DNA of 64,000 bases from an uncultured Paracoccaceae bacterium. GTDB taxonomy: Bacteria > Pseudomonadota > Alphaproteobacteria > Rhodobacterales > Rhodobacteraceae. The stretch is taken from the NCBI GenBank assembly GCA_947497985.1, contig CANMIX010000003.1, positions 248,001 through 312,000 of the forward strand, in the 5' to 3' direction. Shown piece after piece: positions 1 through 7,807 of the stretch (the stretch's first letter is position 1; each line of letters begins with the position of its first letter). Under the pieces are notes generated by a model that had not been told where the DNA came from, searched no databases, and was given only the letters and a program-made list of their open reading frames with translations. Made by a program: the position numbers and the translations under genes.

Positions 1-995
1 GCGCGGCCATTGGCACCTGATCCTGTCAGGGGCAGGGGCGTGCCGTGCAGTTTGATCGAGCCTTCACCGGTACGCATGCCGCCGAGCACTTCCAGAAGTT
101 CCGATTGACCATTGCCTGCAACCCCGGCGATGCCGAGGATTTCACCGGCACGCACCGTCAGGTTGATGCCTTTGACACGCTCAACACCGGCCTCGTCCGA
201 CACGCGCAGGTTTTCAATCTCGAGCACGGGTGCTGCGGGTCTGGCGGGGACTTTGTCGACCTGCAAAAGAACTTTGCGACCCACCATAAGCTCGGCCAGA
301 TGTTCTGGATTGGTCTCAGCGGTTTTGACGGTTGCAGTCATTTCACCGCGCCGCATCACTGATACGGTGTCGGTATATTCCATGATCTCACGCAGCTTAT
401 GGGTGATCAGGATGATGGTTTTGCCTTCGCTGCGCAGCCTGTCCAGAATGCGAAACAGCTGGTCGGCCTCGGCCGGGGTCAGAACCCCCGTGGGCTCGTC
501 GAGAATAAGGATATCGGCCTGACGGTAGAGCGCTTTGAGGATTTCGACCCGCTGCTGCATGCCGACGCCGATCTTGTCGATGCGGGCGTCGGGGTCGACG
601 TTCAACTCATACTCGGTTGCCAGTGTTTTCAGGGACTTGCGCGCCTTGGCCAGCGAGGGGCGTAAAAGCCCGCCGTCTTCGGCGCCCAGGATGATGTTTT
701 CCAGAACAGTGAAGTTTTCGACCAGTTTGAAATGCTGGAATACCATGCCGATGCCGGCGGCGATGGCGGCCTGGCTGTCGGGGATTTCGGTCAGTTTTCC
801 ATTTATCCAAACCTCGCCTTTGTCGGCCTTGTAGAACCCATAAAGGATGCTCATCAGCGTGGATTTGCCCGCGCCGTTTTCGCCGATGATGCCGTGGATT
901 GTACCCGGCTGGACCTGGATGGAGATGTCTTTATTGGCCTGTACCGGGCCAAAGGACTTGGAAATACTTTTGAGCTCGATTGCGGGTGCGGTCAT
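1..995 (-). CDS. ABC transporter ATP-binding protein, nucleoside/simple-sugar type (3' end off window)
   Basis: Cytoplasmic ATPase that powers import with the BMP-type binding protein encoded just upstream. The minus-strand reading frame opens at 995 with an AGGAG six bases before ATG, which I prefer to the in-frame ATG at 1016. The first ATPase domain shows Walker A GENGAGKST near residue 35 and Walker B ILILDEPTGVL near 155. A second domain starts near residue 250 with the altered P-loop GVAGNGQSE, as is usual for two-domain RbsA/YufO-type ATPases. The frame runs without a stop past base 1, so the C-terminus and the permease genes expected downstream are not seen. The substrate is inferred only from the BMP partner. 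Confidence 0.9.
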   Translation of the reverse strand, partial: MTAPAIELKSISKSFGPVQANKDISIQVQPGTIHGIIGENGAGKSTLMSILYGFYKADKGEVWINGKLTEIPDSQAAIAAGIGMVFQHFKLVENFTVLENIILGAEDGGLLRPSLAKARKSLKTLATEYELNVDPDARIDKIGVGMQQRVEILKALYRQADILILDEPTGVLTPAEADQLFRILDRLRSEGKTIILITHKLREIMEYTDTVSVMRRGEMTATVKTAETNPEHLAELMVGRKVLLQVDKVPARPAAPVLEIENLRVSDEAGVERVKGINLTVRAGEILGIAGVAGNGQSELLEVLGGMRTGEGSIKLHGTPLPLTGSGANGR

Positions 996-1087
996 CGGGG
1001 CTCCTACTGTCGTCATGGGGCGGGGGCAGTTGATGTGTTCCAATAAAATGGACGTCGCCCGCTATCACATGGTGTTTTTATGCGAAA

Positions 1088-1118
1088 CCCGGAAGACGCG
1101 GAATATGCGTCCTCCGGG
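1088..1118 (-). other. Intercistronic stem-loop between the BMP gene and the ATPase gene
   Basis: Arms at 1088-1099 and 1107-1118 pair over 12 positions with one mismatch and a 7-base loop. There is no T-run on the minus-strand side, so it is more likely an mRNA 3'-end stabiliser or attenuator that keeps binding-protein mRNA abundant than a full terminator. Confidence 0.5.
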
Positions 1119-1161
1119 TAGATTGGTGTGGGGCGGTTTCACACCCCTGATGATCGGTGAA

Positions 1162-2160
1162 TTAGAATTCCAGAACCGGGCAGCTGCTGTCCGCATAGTA
1201 GCTGGCAACGCTGACTTCACCGTCGATGATCTGTTGGCGCGTCGCGTTGACGGTGGCTGCCATTTCCTCAGAGACCAAATCAGCGTTGTATTCATCCATG
1301 GCAAAGCCGACGCCTTCTTCGGCCAGCCCCATGGTGAAGACGCCGGTTTCAACCGCTTCGCCTGCTTTCATCGCTTCATAGACCGCGACATCCACGCGTT
1401 TCAGCATAGAAGTCAGAACTTTGCCCGGGTGCAGGTGGTTTTGGTTGCTGTCTACGCCGATGGACAGGATGCCTTCATCGGCAGCGGTCTGCAGAACGCC
1501 AACACCGGTGCCGCCGGCCGCTGCGTAGACAACATCCGCGCCTTGGGAGATTTGCGCTTTGGTCAGCTCAGAGCCTTTTACCGGGTCGTTCCAGGCGGCG
1601 GGTGTGGTGCCGGTCATATTGGCAACAACGGTTGCGTCCGGGTTCACGGCCTTGACGCCTTGGGCATAGCCACAGGCAAAATGGCGGATCAGCGGTACGT
1701 CCATGCCGCCAATGAAGCCAACGGTGCCGGATTTCGACGACATCGCCGCCAGCATGCCAACAAGGTAGGATCCTTCATGTTCCGCAAAGCCGACCTGGCG
1801 CACGTTGGGCAGGTCCAGCCAGTTCACGTCGATCACGACGAATTTGGTGTCAGGATAGTCAGGTGCAACGGTGGACAGCGGATCGGCCATGGCAAAGCCC
1901 ATAGTGACAACGGGGTTGGCACCGGCTTCTGCAAAACGACGCAGGGCCTGTTCACGCTGAGCCTCAGATTGCAGTTCGATCTCGCGGTATTTGCCGCCGG
2001 TCTCTTCGGCCCAACGCTGCGCGCCATTGTGGGCGGCTTCGTTGAAGGATTTGTCGAACTTGCCGCCAAGGTCAAAGATCAGGGCGGGTTCTGCAACGGC
2101 CAGACCAGCTGTCATAGCAAGGGTTGCGGCCGCACCCAGAAAGGATTTCATCAGGCTCAT
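1162..2160 (-). CDS. BMP family ABC transporter substrate-binding protein
   Basis: Periplasmic binding protein of the Bmp/PnrA/Med family, which usually binds purine nucleosides. The 332-residue product begins with a signal peptide ending in AVA near residue 23. The mature start has the family pattern LIFDLGGKFDKSFNEAA. There is no lipobox cysteine at the cleavage point, so it is a soluble periplasmic protein rather than a lipoprotein. It is the first gene of an operon that continues into the ATPase gene. Ligand identity is inferred from the family and is not visible in the sequence. Confidence 0.9.
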   Translation of the reverse strand: MSLMKSFLGAAATLAMTAGLAVAEPALIFDLGGKFDKSFNEAAHNGAQRWAEETGGKYREIELQSEAQREQALRRFAEAGANPVVTMGFAMADPLSTVAPDYPDTKFVVIDVNWLDLPNVRQVGFAEHEGSYLVGMLAAMSSKSGTVGFIGGMDVPLIRHFACGYAQGVKAVNPDATVVANMTGTTPAAWNDPVKGSELTKAQISQGADVVYAAAGGTGVGVLQTAADEGILSIGVDSNQNHLHPGKVLTSMLKRVDVAVYEAMKAGEAVETGVFTMGLAEEGVGFAMDEYNADLVSEEMAATVNATRQQIIDGEVSVASYYADSSCPVLEF

Positions 2161-2178
2161 GGTCTACTCCCAGATTAG

Positions 2179-2246
2179 TTAATTCCGACGGATTTGTTTT
2201 TGGCCCATTTGGGGCAATACTTTGTGACGTAGGACCACGGAATTAA
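2179..2246. promoter_or_regulatory. Spaced inverted repeat upstream of the BMP gene
   Basis: TTAATTCCG at 2179-2187 is matched exactly by its reverse complement CGGAATTAA at 2238-2246. The first copy lies about 20 bases before the BMP start codon and the second sits about 60 bases further upstream. This could be a pair of operator half-sites for a regulator of the transporter. No regulator gene is adjacent, and chance cannot be excluded for a 9-base match. Confidence 0.3.
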
Positions 2247-2312
2247 GAGGGTAGCCGGTGGCGGGGTCAATGGCTTTTTGACCGTTTGGTCGAGGATTGG
2301 TGCAAAAGCTGC

Positions 2313-2759
2313 CTATACGTCGGGTAAATTATGGGCGGGCAAGATGCGGCGCATGATGATCGCGTCGCATGATGTGCCGTCAGTGCGGGTGTAGTATCCG
2401 GTCCGCGTTGCAACCTCTTCATACATGAATCGCAAATACAGCGTGCGGGCTGGCGTGTTGCCGGCTGCAACTTCCAAAAAGGCCTGGGTCGCTCCAAGCG
2501 TTGCCGCTTGTGTCTGCCATTGGCGCATCACTTGTTGAGCCAGGCCTTGACGTTGGTGGTTGGGGTGGGTCGCGATGGTCAGCAGCTCGGCTTCATCGGC
2601 AATCACACGCACCAAGGCAAAACACCGTGCGTCTCCGGTGGCAAAGACCAGCTGGCTCGACAAAAGGCTTTCGAATTCAGAGGCCGTCCAGGCGCGGGTC
2701 TGGGTGAAAGCCGCCTGGTGGGTGGCCGCCATGGTCGAGGGAGAGAGGTTTTTAGTCAT
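2313..2759 (-). CDS. rimI: Ribosomal-protein-alanine N-acetyltransferase RimI (GNAT)
   Basis: Cytosolic GNAT acetyltransferase of 148 residues. The acetyl-CoA binding segment appears as IATHPNHQRQGLAQQVM near residues 80-96, matching the GNAT pattern Q/R-x-x-G-x-G/A. A following EVAAGNTPARTLYLR stretch matches the conserved GNAT beta5-alpha4 region. The start codon overlaps the end of tsaB by eight bases, and the tsaB-rimI pairing is the normal bacterial arrangement, which supports RimI over an unrelated acetyltransferase. It would acetylate the N-terminus of ribosomal protein S18. Confidence 0.82.
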   Translation of the reverse strand: MTKNLSPSTMAATHQAAFTQTRAWTASEFESLLSSQLVFATGDARCFALVRVIADEAELLTIATHPNHQRQGLAQQVMRQWQTQAATLGATQAFLEVAAGNTPARTLYLRFMYEEVATRTGYYTRTDGTSCDAIIMRRILPAHNLPDV

Positions 2760-3363
2760 CCAACAGAGCAGGCGGGCGGTCTTTGGACGGGGCGGCGTCG
2801 GCGGGTTTCAGATACAGCGGCGCAGGCGGCACAGTGGTTTCGGCCGCGCGGCCGGCAGCGGCCCTTGCTATACGGCCTGCGATCCCTTCGGGGCTCGCCT
2901 CACACGCCAAAATCAGACCGGCACCGCGGGCAATGTCCTCGGCCTGATCATGTGCGAGCAGACGCGGTGCCTCCCCCGGTGGTGTTACATAGACATGGTC
3001 GCGCGGCGCAGGGATCGCAGGTAAGATCCCTTCTCGAGCCCGGCTTTCAAAACCATTGATGCCCACCGCAGGCACACCCAAGCCAAGCGCCAGACCGCGC
3101 GCGGCTGATACTGAAATACGGATGCCGGTGAAATTGCCGGGGCCGATACCCACACCGATGGCATCCAAGTCGTTCCAAGTTAAACCGGCCTCGGCCAGAA
3201 CCTCTTCCAACAGGATCATCAGACGTTCGGCCTGTCCGCGTGCCATGGGTTCCAGCCGTTCTACAACAATGCGACCATCACAAAGCACGGCGGCCGCGCA
3301 ATGCGCGGCCGAAGTATCAAAGGCCAGAACCTTGGGATCTGTTGGCATCTTGTCAGACGGCAA
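2752..3363 (-). CDS. tsaB: tRNA threonylcarbamoyladenosine biosynthesis protein TsaB
   Basis: Partner of TsaD in forming t6A37 on ANN-decoding tRNAs; it has an actin-like ASKHA fold. The N-terminal LAFDTSAAHCAAAVL and the central GIGPGNFTGIRISVSAARG are typical TsaB motifs. The product is 203 residues, slightly shorter than the E. coli protein. The listed start overlaps the upstream NifU-like gene by 11 bases; an in-frame ATG at 3348 would leave a short gap and is equally possible. It forms an operon with rimI. Confidence 0.9.
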   Translation of the reverse strand: MPSDKMPTDPKVLAFDTSAAHCAAAVLCDGRIVVERLEPMARGQAERLMILLEEVLAEAGLTWNDLDAIGVGIGPGNFTGIRISVSAARGLALGLGVPAVGINGFESRAREGILPAIPAPRDHVYVTPPGEAPRLLAHDQAEDIARGAGLILACEASPEGIAGRIARAAAGRAAETTVPPAPLYLKPADAAPSKDRPPALLDD

Positions 3364-3916
3364 CCGGGCGCACCTCGATCACCTCTGGGATATAATGGCG
3401 CAACAGGTTCTCGATGCCCATTTTCAAGGTCAGTGTCGAAGACGGGCAGTTCGCGCAGGCACCCTGCATATGCAAATAAACCACGCCGCGATCAAATCCG
3501 TGGAACGTAATGTCGCCACCGTCCTGTGCTACGGCGGGGCGCACGCGACTGTCCAGAAGCTCTTTGATCTGGTTGACGATCTCACCGTCTTCACCGGTGT
3601 GTTCCGCATGGCCCGAGGATTGCTCCGCATCGGATGCCATAACCGGCTGACCGGATTGGTAGTGTTCCATGACCGCGCCAAGGATGGCGGGTTTGATATG
3701 GTCCCATTCCACATTTTCGGCCTTGGTCACGGTGACAAAATCATTGCCAAAGAACACGCCTTCGACACCAGACACTGCAAAGATGCGGGTGGCTAATGGA
3801 GACTTATCGGCCGTCTCAGCGGATGGGAAATCGGCGGTGCCCGCGTCCAGTACCGTCTGGCCTGGAAGGAATTTCAGTGTCGCCGGGTTTGGCGTCGACT
3901 CTGTCTGAATGAACAT
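3353..3916 (-). CDS. NifU family iron-sulfur scaffold protein (Nfu type)
   Basis: Carrier for Fe-S clusters. The N-terminal Nfu_N domain is recognised by MFIQTESTPNPATLKFLPG, and the C-terminal NifU domain carries the cluster-binding pair in ACANCPSSTLTLKMGIE. The start at 3916 is chosen because GGAGGG lies seven bases before it; the frame is open for nine further codons upstream, but those lack family similarity. Length is 187 residues, normal for alphaproteobacterial Nfu proteins. It lies upstream of tsaB with a near overlap, so the three genes are probably co-transcribed. Confidence 0.92.
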   Translation of the reverse strand: MFIQTESTPNPATLKFLPGQTVLDAGTADFPSAETADKSPLATRIFAVSGVEGVFFGNDFVTVTKAENVEWDHIKPAILGAVMEHYQSGQPVMASDAEQSSGHAEHTGEDGEIVNQIKELLDSRVRPAVAQDGGDITFHGFDRGVVYLHMQGACANCPSSTLTLKMGIENLLRHYIPEVIEVRPVAV

Positions 3917-3995
3917 GCGGGACCCTCCGTTTGAATGCCCCAAGGGATATGCGCTTGATGCACCGATAAGTCAAGTTTTGGAACCGTTCTAAACA

Positions 3996-4029
3996 GAAAA
4001 AGACGGCCACGCAGATGCGCAGCCGCCCA
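3996..4029 (-). terminator. Rho-independent terminator after azoR
   Basis: On the minus strand a roughly 12-bp stem with a few G-U pairs is followed directly by TTTTT (plus-strand A-run at 3996-4001). It lies just downstream of the azoR stop codon. Confidence 0.75.
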
Positions 4030-4052
4030 GTGACATGCCGGAAGGCAATCGC

Positions 4053-4667
4053 TTACAGGGCTTTCAGCTCTGCCAGGGCCGCGTCGTAACCGGCTTGTGG
4101 GTCAGCGGTCAGCAGGGAAGGCTGGTAGCGCACGGTGTCGACGTCTTTGATGCCGATGGTTTCCAGCCACCACTGCAGGTAGTTGCTGTGGAAGTCGGAA
4201 CCGTATTTCGCATCCGCACCCGGTGCCCAAACGCCGGAAGAGGTGATCAGGGTCGCTTTTTTGTTTTCCAAGAGGCCAAAGTAGCCTTTTTCCGGGTCAA
4301 AACCAAACAGCATGCCCGGCTGAGTGATGATGTCGATGTAATGCTTCAGGCGGTAGGATACGCCACCGTTCCACATTGGCGCGCCGATGACGATGTGGTC
4401 TGCGGACATGAAACGTTGCGTGATAGAGGCAACCTGGTCCCAGGCTTTCTCTTTCGCGGGGTCCATTTCGCCAACGCCAAAGAAGGTCATCTTGGCCGCT
4501 GCTGGGTCACCGTCAAATGCGGGCAGCTCTTCGGCAAAAAGATCCAGAACGTCTACGTCCAGATCAGGGTTTTTCGCTTTTTGCGAGTCAACAAAAGCCG
4601 ACGCCAGCGCGTTGGATTTTGATTCTGCGCCGCGAGGGGACGCAACGATGTGCAGCAGTTTGGTCAT
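4053..4667 (-). CDS. azoR: FMN-dependent NADH-azoreductase
   Basis: Flavodoxin-like NADH:quinone/azo oxidoreductase that performs two-electron reductions in the cytosol. The product is 204 residues. The N-terminal phosphate-binding loop follows HIVASPRGAESKSNALA, and the active-site region APMWNGGVSYRLKHYID near residue 100 is the AzoR signature. It is a single-gene unit with its own terminator, transcribed divergently from a CGNR regulator that is a candidate controller. The physiological substrate is more likely quinones than azo dyes. Confidence 0.9.
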   Translation of the reverse strand: MTKLLHIVASPRGAESKSNALASAFVDSQKAKNPDLDVDVLDLFAEELPAFDGDPAAAKMTFFGVGEMDPAKEKAWDQVASITQRFMSADHIVIGAPMWNGGVSYRLKHYIDIITQPGMLFGFDPEKGYFGLLENKKATLITSSGVWAPGADAKYGSDFHSNYLQWWLETIGIKDVDTVRYQPSLLTADPQAGYDAALAELKAL

Positions 4668-4704
4668 GGATCGTCTCCGTAACTGTCTAAAATATATTTA
4701 ATAG

Positions 4705-4725
4705 GTTACATGCGACTCGCGTAAC
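4705..4725. promoter_or_regulatory. Imperfect palindrome in the azoR / CGNR-regulator intergenic region
   Basis: GTTAC at 4705-4709 and GTAAC at 4721-4725 flank an inner GCGA/TCGC match, giving an almost complete 21-base dyad. It lies about 40 bases upstream of azoR and 70 upstream of the regulator gene, so one bound protein could control both. No operator is known to me for this regulator family. Confidence 0.35.
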
Positions 4726-4797
4726 TTGTCAAACTTTGTTATGATGGTTGCAGCACAGCACACAGAGTTGTGAACTTTATCACTGGAAGGTAAAATC

Positions 4798-5379
4798 ATG
4801 GCGTCAAATTTGCCTGCTCCTTATTTGGTTGCGGACCATGTCGGACTTGAACTCGTCAATACGCTTGGCGCGCCTTATGGGGAGGAGCTGGACTGGTTGA
4901 TCAATGGTCAAGAGCTGCTGTCTTGGATGGTCGCAGTCGAATTGTTGACAGTCGGTGACGCCGAACGTTTGGCGGGTGACTTGACCGAAAGTGACCTTGA
5001 GACCGCAGCGGGTGAATTGCGGTCTTTGCGCGCTGAAATGCAAGAAAATGTCCCCGAAGCCTCTCCTGAATTCATGCAGCGTTTGAACGATCTATTGGCG
5101 TCAGGCCGGGGCCGTTATGAGATCGAGACAAGTGCCGAAGGCCAACGAAATATGAGGTTTCAGCCACTTTTAGAGACGGCAAATGATCTGGTGGTGCGTG
5201 TGGCTGTGGAGATTGCAGAGCTGTTCTGTCTGAATACGCCAGAGCGGATGCGCGAATGTGGATCGCCCACCTGCACCTATTGGTTCCACGACAATACACG
5301 CAACAACCGCCGTCGCTGGTGCAGCATGGCTGTGTGTGGAAACCGTGCCAAGGTCAAGGCGCACCGCGCCCGTCAGTAA
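4798..5379 (+). CDS. CGNR zinc-finger / ABATE-domain putative transcriptional regulator
   Basis: The 193-residue protein has an N-terminal ABATE (stress-induced putative regulator) domain, roughly residues 10-140, and a C-terminal CGNR zinc finger. The finger has two cysteine pairs, CGSPTC and CSMAVC, with the name-giving CGNR near residue 180 followed by a basic tail KVKAHRARQ. Families of this type are predicted DNA-binding proteins, but targets are mostly unknown. AAGG precedes the ATG at normal spacing. Its divergent position suggests it controls azoR, itself, or both. Confidence 0.85.
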   Translation: MASNLPAPYLVADHVGLELVNTLGAPYGEELDWLINGQELLSWMVAVELLTVGDAERLAGDLTESDLETAAGELRSLRAEMQENVPEASPEFMQRLNDLLASGRGRYEIETSAEGQRNMRFQPLLETANDLVVRVAVEIAELFCLNTPERMRECGSPTCTYWFHDNTRNNRRRWCSMAVCGNRAKVKAHRARQ

Positions 5380-5422
5380 CTGTACAGTTAAAACCGAAAG
5401 CTTGGCAGCAGGACGGAAGAGA

Positions 5423-5878
5423 TCAGGTGATCTCTTCCAGTTTTTCCTTGGACAGATCGCCGGGTACGATGGTTACCGGCACCGGCAGAGTGCCGGCGGA
5501 TTTGCTGAGCTGATTGACCAGGGGTCCAGGGCCTGAGCGTTCGTTGCCCGCACCCAGAACAAGGACGCCAATTTCCGGGTCTTCGGTGATTTGTGCAAGG
5601 ATTTCGGGCACTGCGTCCCCTTCACGGATCACAAGTTCGGGATCAATGTTCTGCCGATCACGCATCCATTTGGCAAAAACTTCGAAATGCACGGTGATCC
5701 GTTCGCGGGTCTCTTCGCGCATCACTTCGCCGACGCCGATCCAGTGATTGAACTCATCCGGGGGGATGATCGACAGGATGGTGACACCACCACCGGTGTG
5801 GGCCGCCCTCATCGCGGCAAACCGCATCGCATTCAGGCATTCGCGGCTGTCGTCCAGAACAACAAGGAATTTGCGCAT
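5423..5878 (-). CDS. Universal stress protein (UspA family)
   Basis: Single-domain Usp of about 151 residues. The N-terminus KFLVVLDDSRECLNAMRFA matches the family, and the C-terminal LVLGAGNERSGPGPLVNQL resembles the G-x2-G-x9-G-S/T nucleotide-binding loop. The start at 5878 is chosen because the alignable domain begins there; the upstream 19 codons look non-coding. It is a monocistronic gene between the CGNR regulator (convergent) and rpe (divergent). Its role in stress tolerance is inferred from the family only. Confidence 0.85.
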   Translation of the reverse strand: MRKFLVVLDDSRECLNAMRFAAMRAAHTGGGVTILSIIPPDEFNHWIGVGEVMREETRERITVHFEVFAKWMRDRQNIDPELVIREGDAVPEILAQITEDPEIGVLVLGAGNERSGPGPLVNQLSKSAGTLPVPVTIVPGDLSKEKLEEIT

Positions 5879-6072
5879 TCGATATCCATATCCTTTGTGT
5901 CGGGGGATCATGACGCAAGCGACGCGTGCGCGCAATAGAGGCGAGGGCAGGGCGTTGGGTCGGACGCAGCGGTATCTGCGACTTAAGGTACAAGTTTACG
6001 GGCTTTGTCTTGCTGTTGGTGTCCGTCAGTCGGTATAGAGGCGCCAAATCAGCACATGACAGGACCTGCCCC

Positions 6073-6762
6073 ATGTCTTTTGACCGGAAAATCAAGATTG
6101 CACCGTCTATCCTCTCGGCGGACTTCGCCAATTTTGGCCAGGAAATCCAAGCGATCGAGGCACAAGGCGCGGATTGGGTGCATGTGGATGTAATGGACGG
6201 CCATTTCGTGCCGAACCTGACCTTTGGCCCAGCCGCGGTGAAATCCTTCCGCCCGCATGTCAAAACGGTCATGGATGTGCATCTGATGATCGCACCGGTT
6301 GACCCTTATATTGACGCCTATGCGGATGCAGGCGCAGATGTGTTGACCGCGCATATCGAAGCGGGACCGCATATCCACCGCACCCTGCAAGCGATCCGTG
6401 GGGCCGGTATGAAGGCGGGTGTTGCACTGAACCCCGGCACTCCGGCTGAGGCGATTGAACATCTGCTGGATCTGACGGATTTGGTCTGTGTGATGACAGT
6501 GAACCCCGGTTTTGGCGGGCAGAAGTTCATTGATATGACCACGAAGATTCGCAAATTGCGCACAATGATTGGCGACCGTCCGATCCATATTGAGATCGAC
6601 GGCGGTGTTGATCCCAAAACCGCACCCTTGGTGGCAGAGGCCGGTGCAGATGTTCTGGTTGCGGGTTCTGCCGTATTCCGGGGAGGGTCTGTTGCCAATC
6701 CGGATGTCTATGGTGAAAATATAAAAGGTATTCGTGCGGCGGCAGAGGGCGTCTGGACCTAA
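6073..6762 (+). CDS. rpe: Ribulose-phosphate 3-epimerase
   Basis: TIM-barrel enzyme of the pentose phosphate and Calvin pathways that interconverts ribulose 5-phosphate and xylulose 5-phosphate. The 229-residue product contains VDVMDGHFVPNLTFG (metal-binding His and catalytic Asp region), MTVNPGFGGQKF, and EIDGGVDPKTAP with the second catalytic Asp. ATG at 6073 has AGGA about ten bases upstream and coincides with the first conserved residues; the open frame extending to 5926 is not family-like. It is followed by a clear terminator, so it is a separate unit from phnC. Confidence 0.95.
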   Translation: MSFDRKIKIAPSILSADFANFGQEIQAIEAQGADWVHVDVMDGHFVPNLTFGPAAVKSFRPHVKTVMDVHLMIAPVDPYIDAYADAGADVLTAHIEAGPHIHRTLQAIRGAGMKAGVALNPGTPAEAIEHLLDLTDLVCVMTVNPGFGGQKFIDMTTKIRKLRTMIGDRPIHIEIDGGVDPKTAPLVAEAGADVLVAGSAVFRGGSVANPDVYGENIKGIRAAAEGVWT

Positions 6763-6789
6763 ACTTTGCGAAAAATGCGAAAGTAAAAG

Positions 6790-6818
6790 GCGGCGCATTG
6801 CGTCGCTTTTTTGTTTTT
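6790..6818 (+). terminator. Rho-independent terminator after rpe
   Basis: GCGGCG and CGTCGC pair across a five-base loop, followed by TTTTTTGTTTTT. It isolates rpe from the phosphonate transport operon. Confidence 0.8.
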
Positions 6819-6834
6819 GAGCTCCAGACATGCG

Positions 6835-6863
6835 CTTTACAAAATCTTTACGCAAGCGTCACA
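6835..6863 (+). promoter_or_regulatory. Putative Pho box upstream of phnC
   Basis: Three seven-base units, CTTTACA (6835-6841), CTTTACG (6846-6852) and CGTCACA (6857-6863), repeat with an 11-base period separated by four-base spacers. This is the spacing of PhoB-binding direct repeats (CTGTCAT-N4-CTGTCAT type), though the sequence match is only partial. An AT-rich AATAAT follows at 6864. Position, between the rpe terminator and phnC about 55 bases upstream of the start, fits phosphate-starvation control of uptake. Confidence 0.5.
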
Positions 6864-6916
6864 AATAATTTGAGGCGCGTGCCTATGACCTCCCGCAAGT
6901 TAGATGGGAGCCGCTC

Positions 6917-7741
6917 GTGCTGCGTATTAATAAACTAACCAAACGGTTTGGCGACAAGATCGCGGTCGACAGTGCAACACTGGAGATCGACAAGCCGTGC
7001 ATGCTGGGCATCATTGGCCGTTCCGGTGCAGGTAAATCGACCCTGTTGCGGATGATGAACCGCCTTGGCGATGCCTCTGAGGGCACGATGACTTTTGAAG
7101 GGCGTGAGATCACGTCGTTGAAAGGTGCGGCCAAACGCGCGTGGCAGTCCGAATGCGCCATGATCTTTCAGCAGTTCAACCTGGTGCCGCGTATGGACGT
7201 CGTGTCCAACGTACTGCACGGAACATTGAATCGCCGCTCGACCTTGGCGACCATGTTCAACCTGTACCCGATGGAAGACATCCATCGTGCGATCAATATT
7301 CTGGACCGTCTGGGTATTGCCGAGCATGCGCCGAAACGGGCCGAGGCTCTGTCCGGCGGCCAGCAGCAGCGCGTGGCGATTGCCCGTGCTTTGATGCAGG
7401 ACCCCAAGATTATTCTTGCGGACGAGCCGATTGCTTCGCTTGACCCAATGAACGCACAGACAGTGATGCAGGCCCTGCGCCGCATTCATGAAGAAGACGG
7501 GCGCACCGTGATTGCAAACCTGCACACATTGGATACCGCGCGTCGCTATTGTGATCGTGTCATTGGCATGCGTGATGGGCGTATCGTCTTTGACGGTCTG
7601 CCTGAACAGCTGACAACCGGTGTGGCCCGCGAAATCTACGGTGCCGGATCCGAGTTTTCTGAAGCGGCCACGTCGACCGAGATCGAGACGTTGGAAAAAA
7701 CGGCCGGCACCTACAAGCCTGCCACCGTTCCAGCACAGTAA
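6917..7741 (+). CDS. phnC: Phosphonate ABC transporter ATP-binding protein
   Basis: Cytoplasmic ATPase for phosphonate import. It has Walker [10 protein letters not shown] near residue 35, signature LSGGQQQR near 145 and Walker [12 protein letters not shown] near 165, followed by an H-loop in [14 protein letters not shown]. Length of 274 residues is normal for PhnC. Translation starts at GTG (6917) preceded by GGGAG. It is the first gene of the phnC-phnD-phnE1-phnE2 operon. Confidence 0.95.
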   Translation: MLRINKLTKRFGDKIAVDSATLEIDKPCMLGIIGRSGAGKSTLLRMMNRLGDASEGTMTFEGREITSLKGAAKRAWQSECAMIFQQFNLVPRMDVVSNVLHGTLNRRSTLATMFNLYPMEDIHRAINILDRLGIAEHAPKRAEALSGGQQQRVAIARALMQDPKIILADEPIASLDPMNAQTVMQALRRIHEEDGRTVIANLHTLDTARRYCDRVIGMRDGRIVFDGLPEQLTTGVAREIYGAGSEFSEAATSTEIETLEKTAGTYKPATVPAQ

Positions 7742-7807
7742 CCACCTGAGTTTTCATCCCCTTCGGAGTGAAAGCGCTCCGGAGACCAACCTGGAGAGCT
7801 TTTCGAG

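Noticed and set aside
847-2178. Plus-strand 443-codon open frame opposite the BMP gene
   Set aside because: It is a mirror frame of the signal-peptide-bearing BMP protein and the start of the ATPase gene, with no family features of its own.
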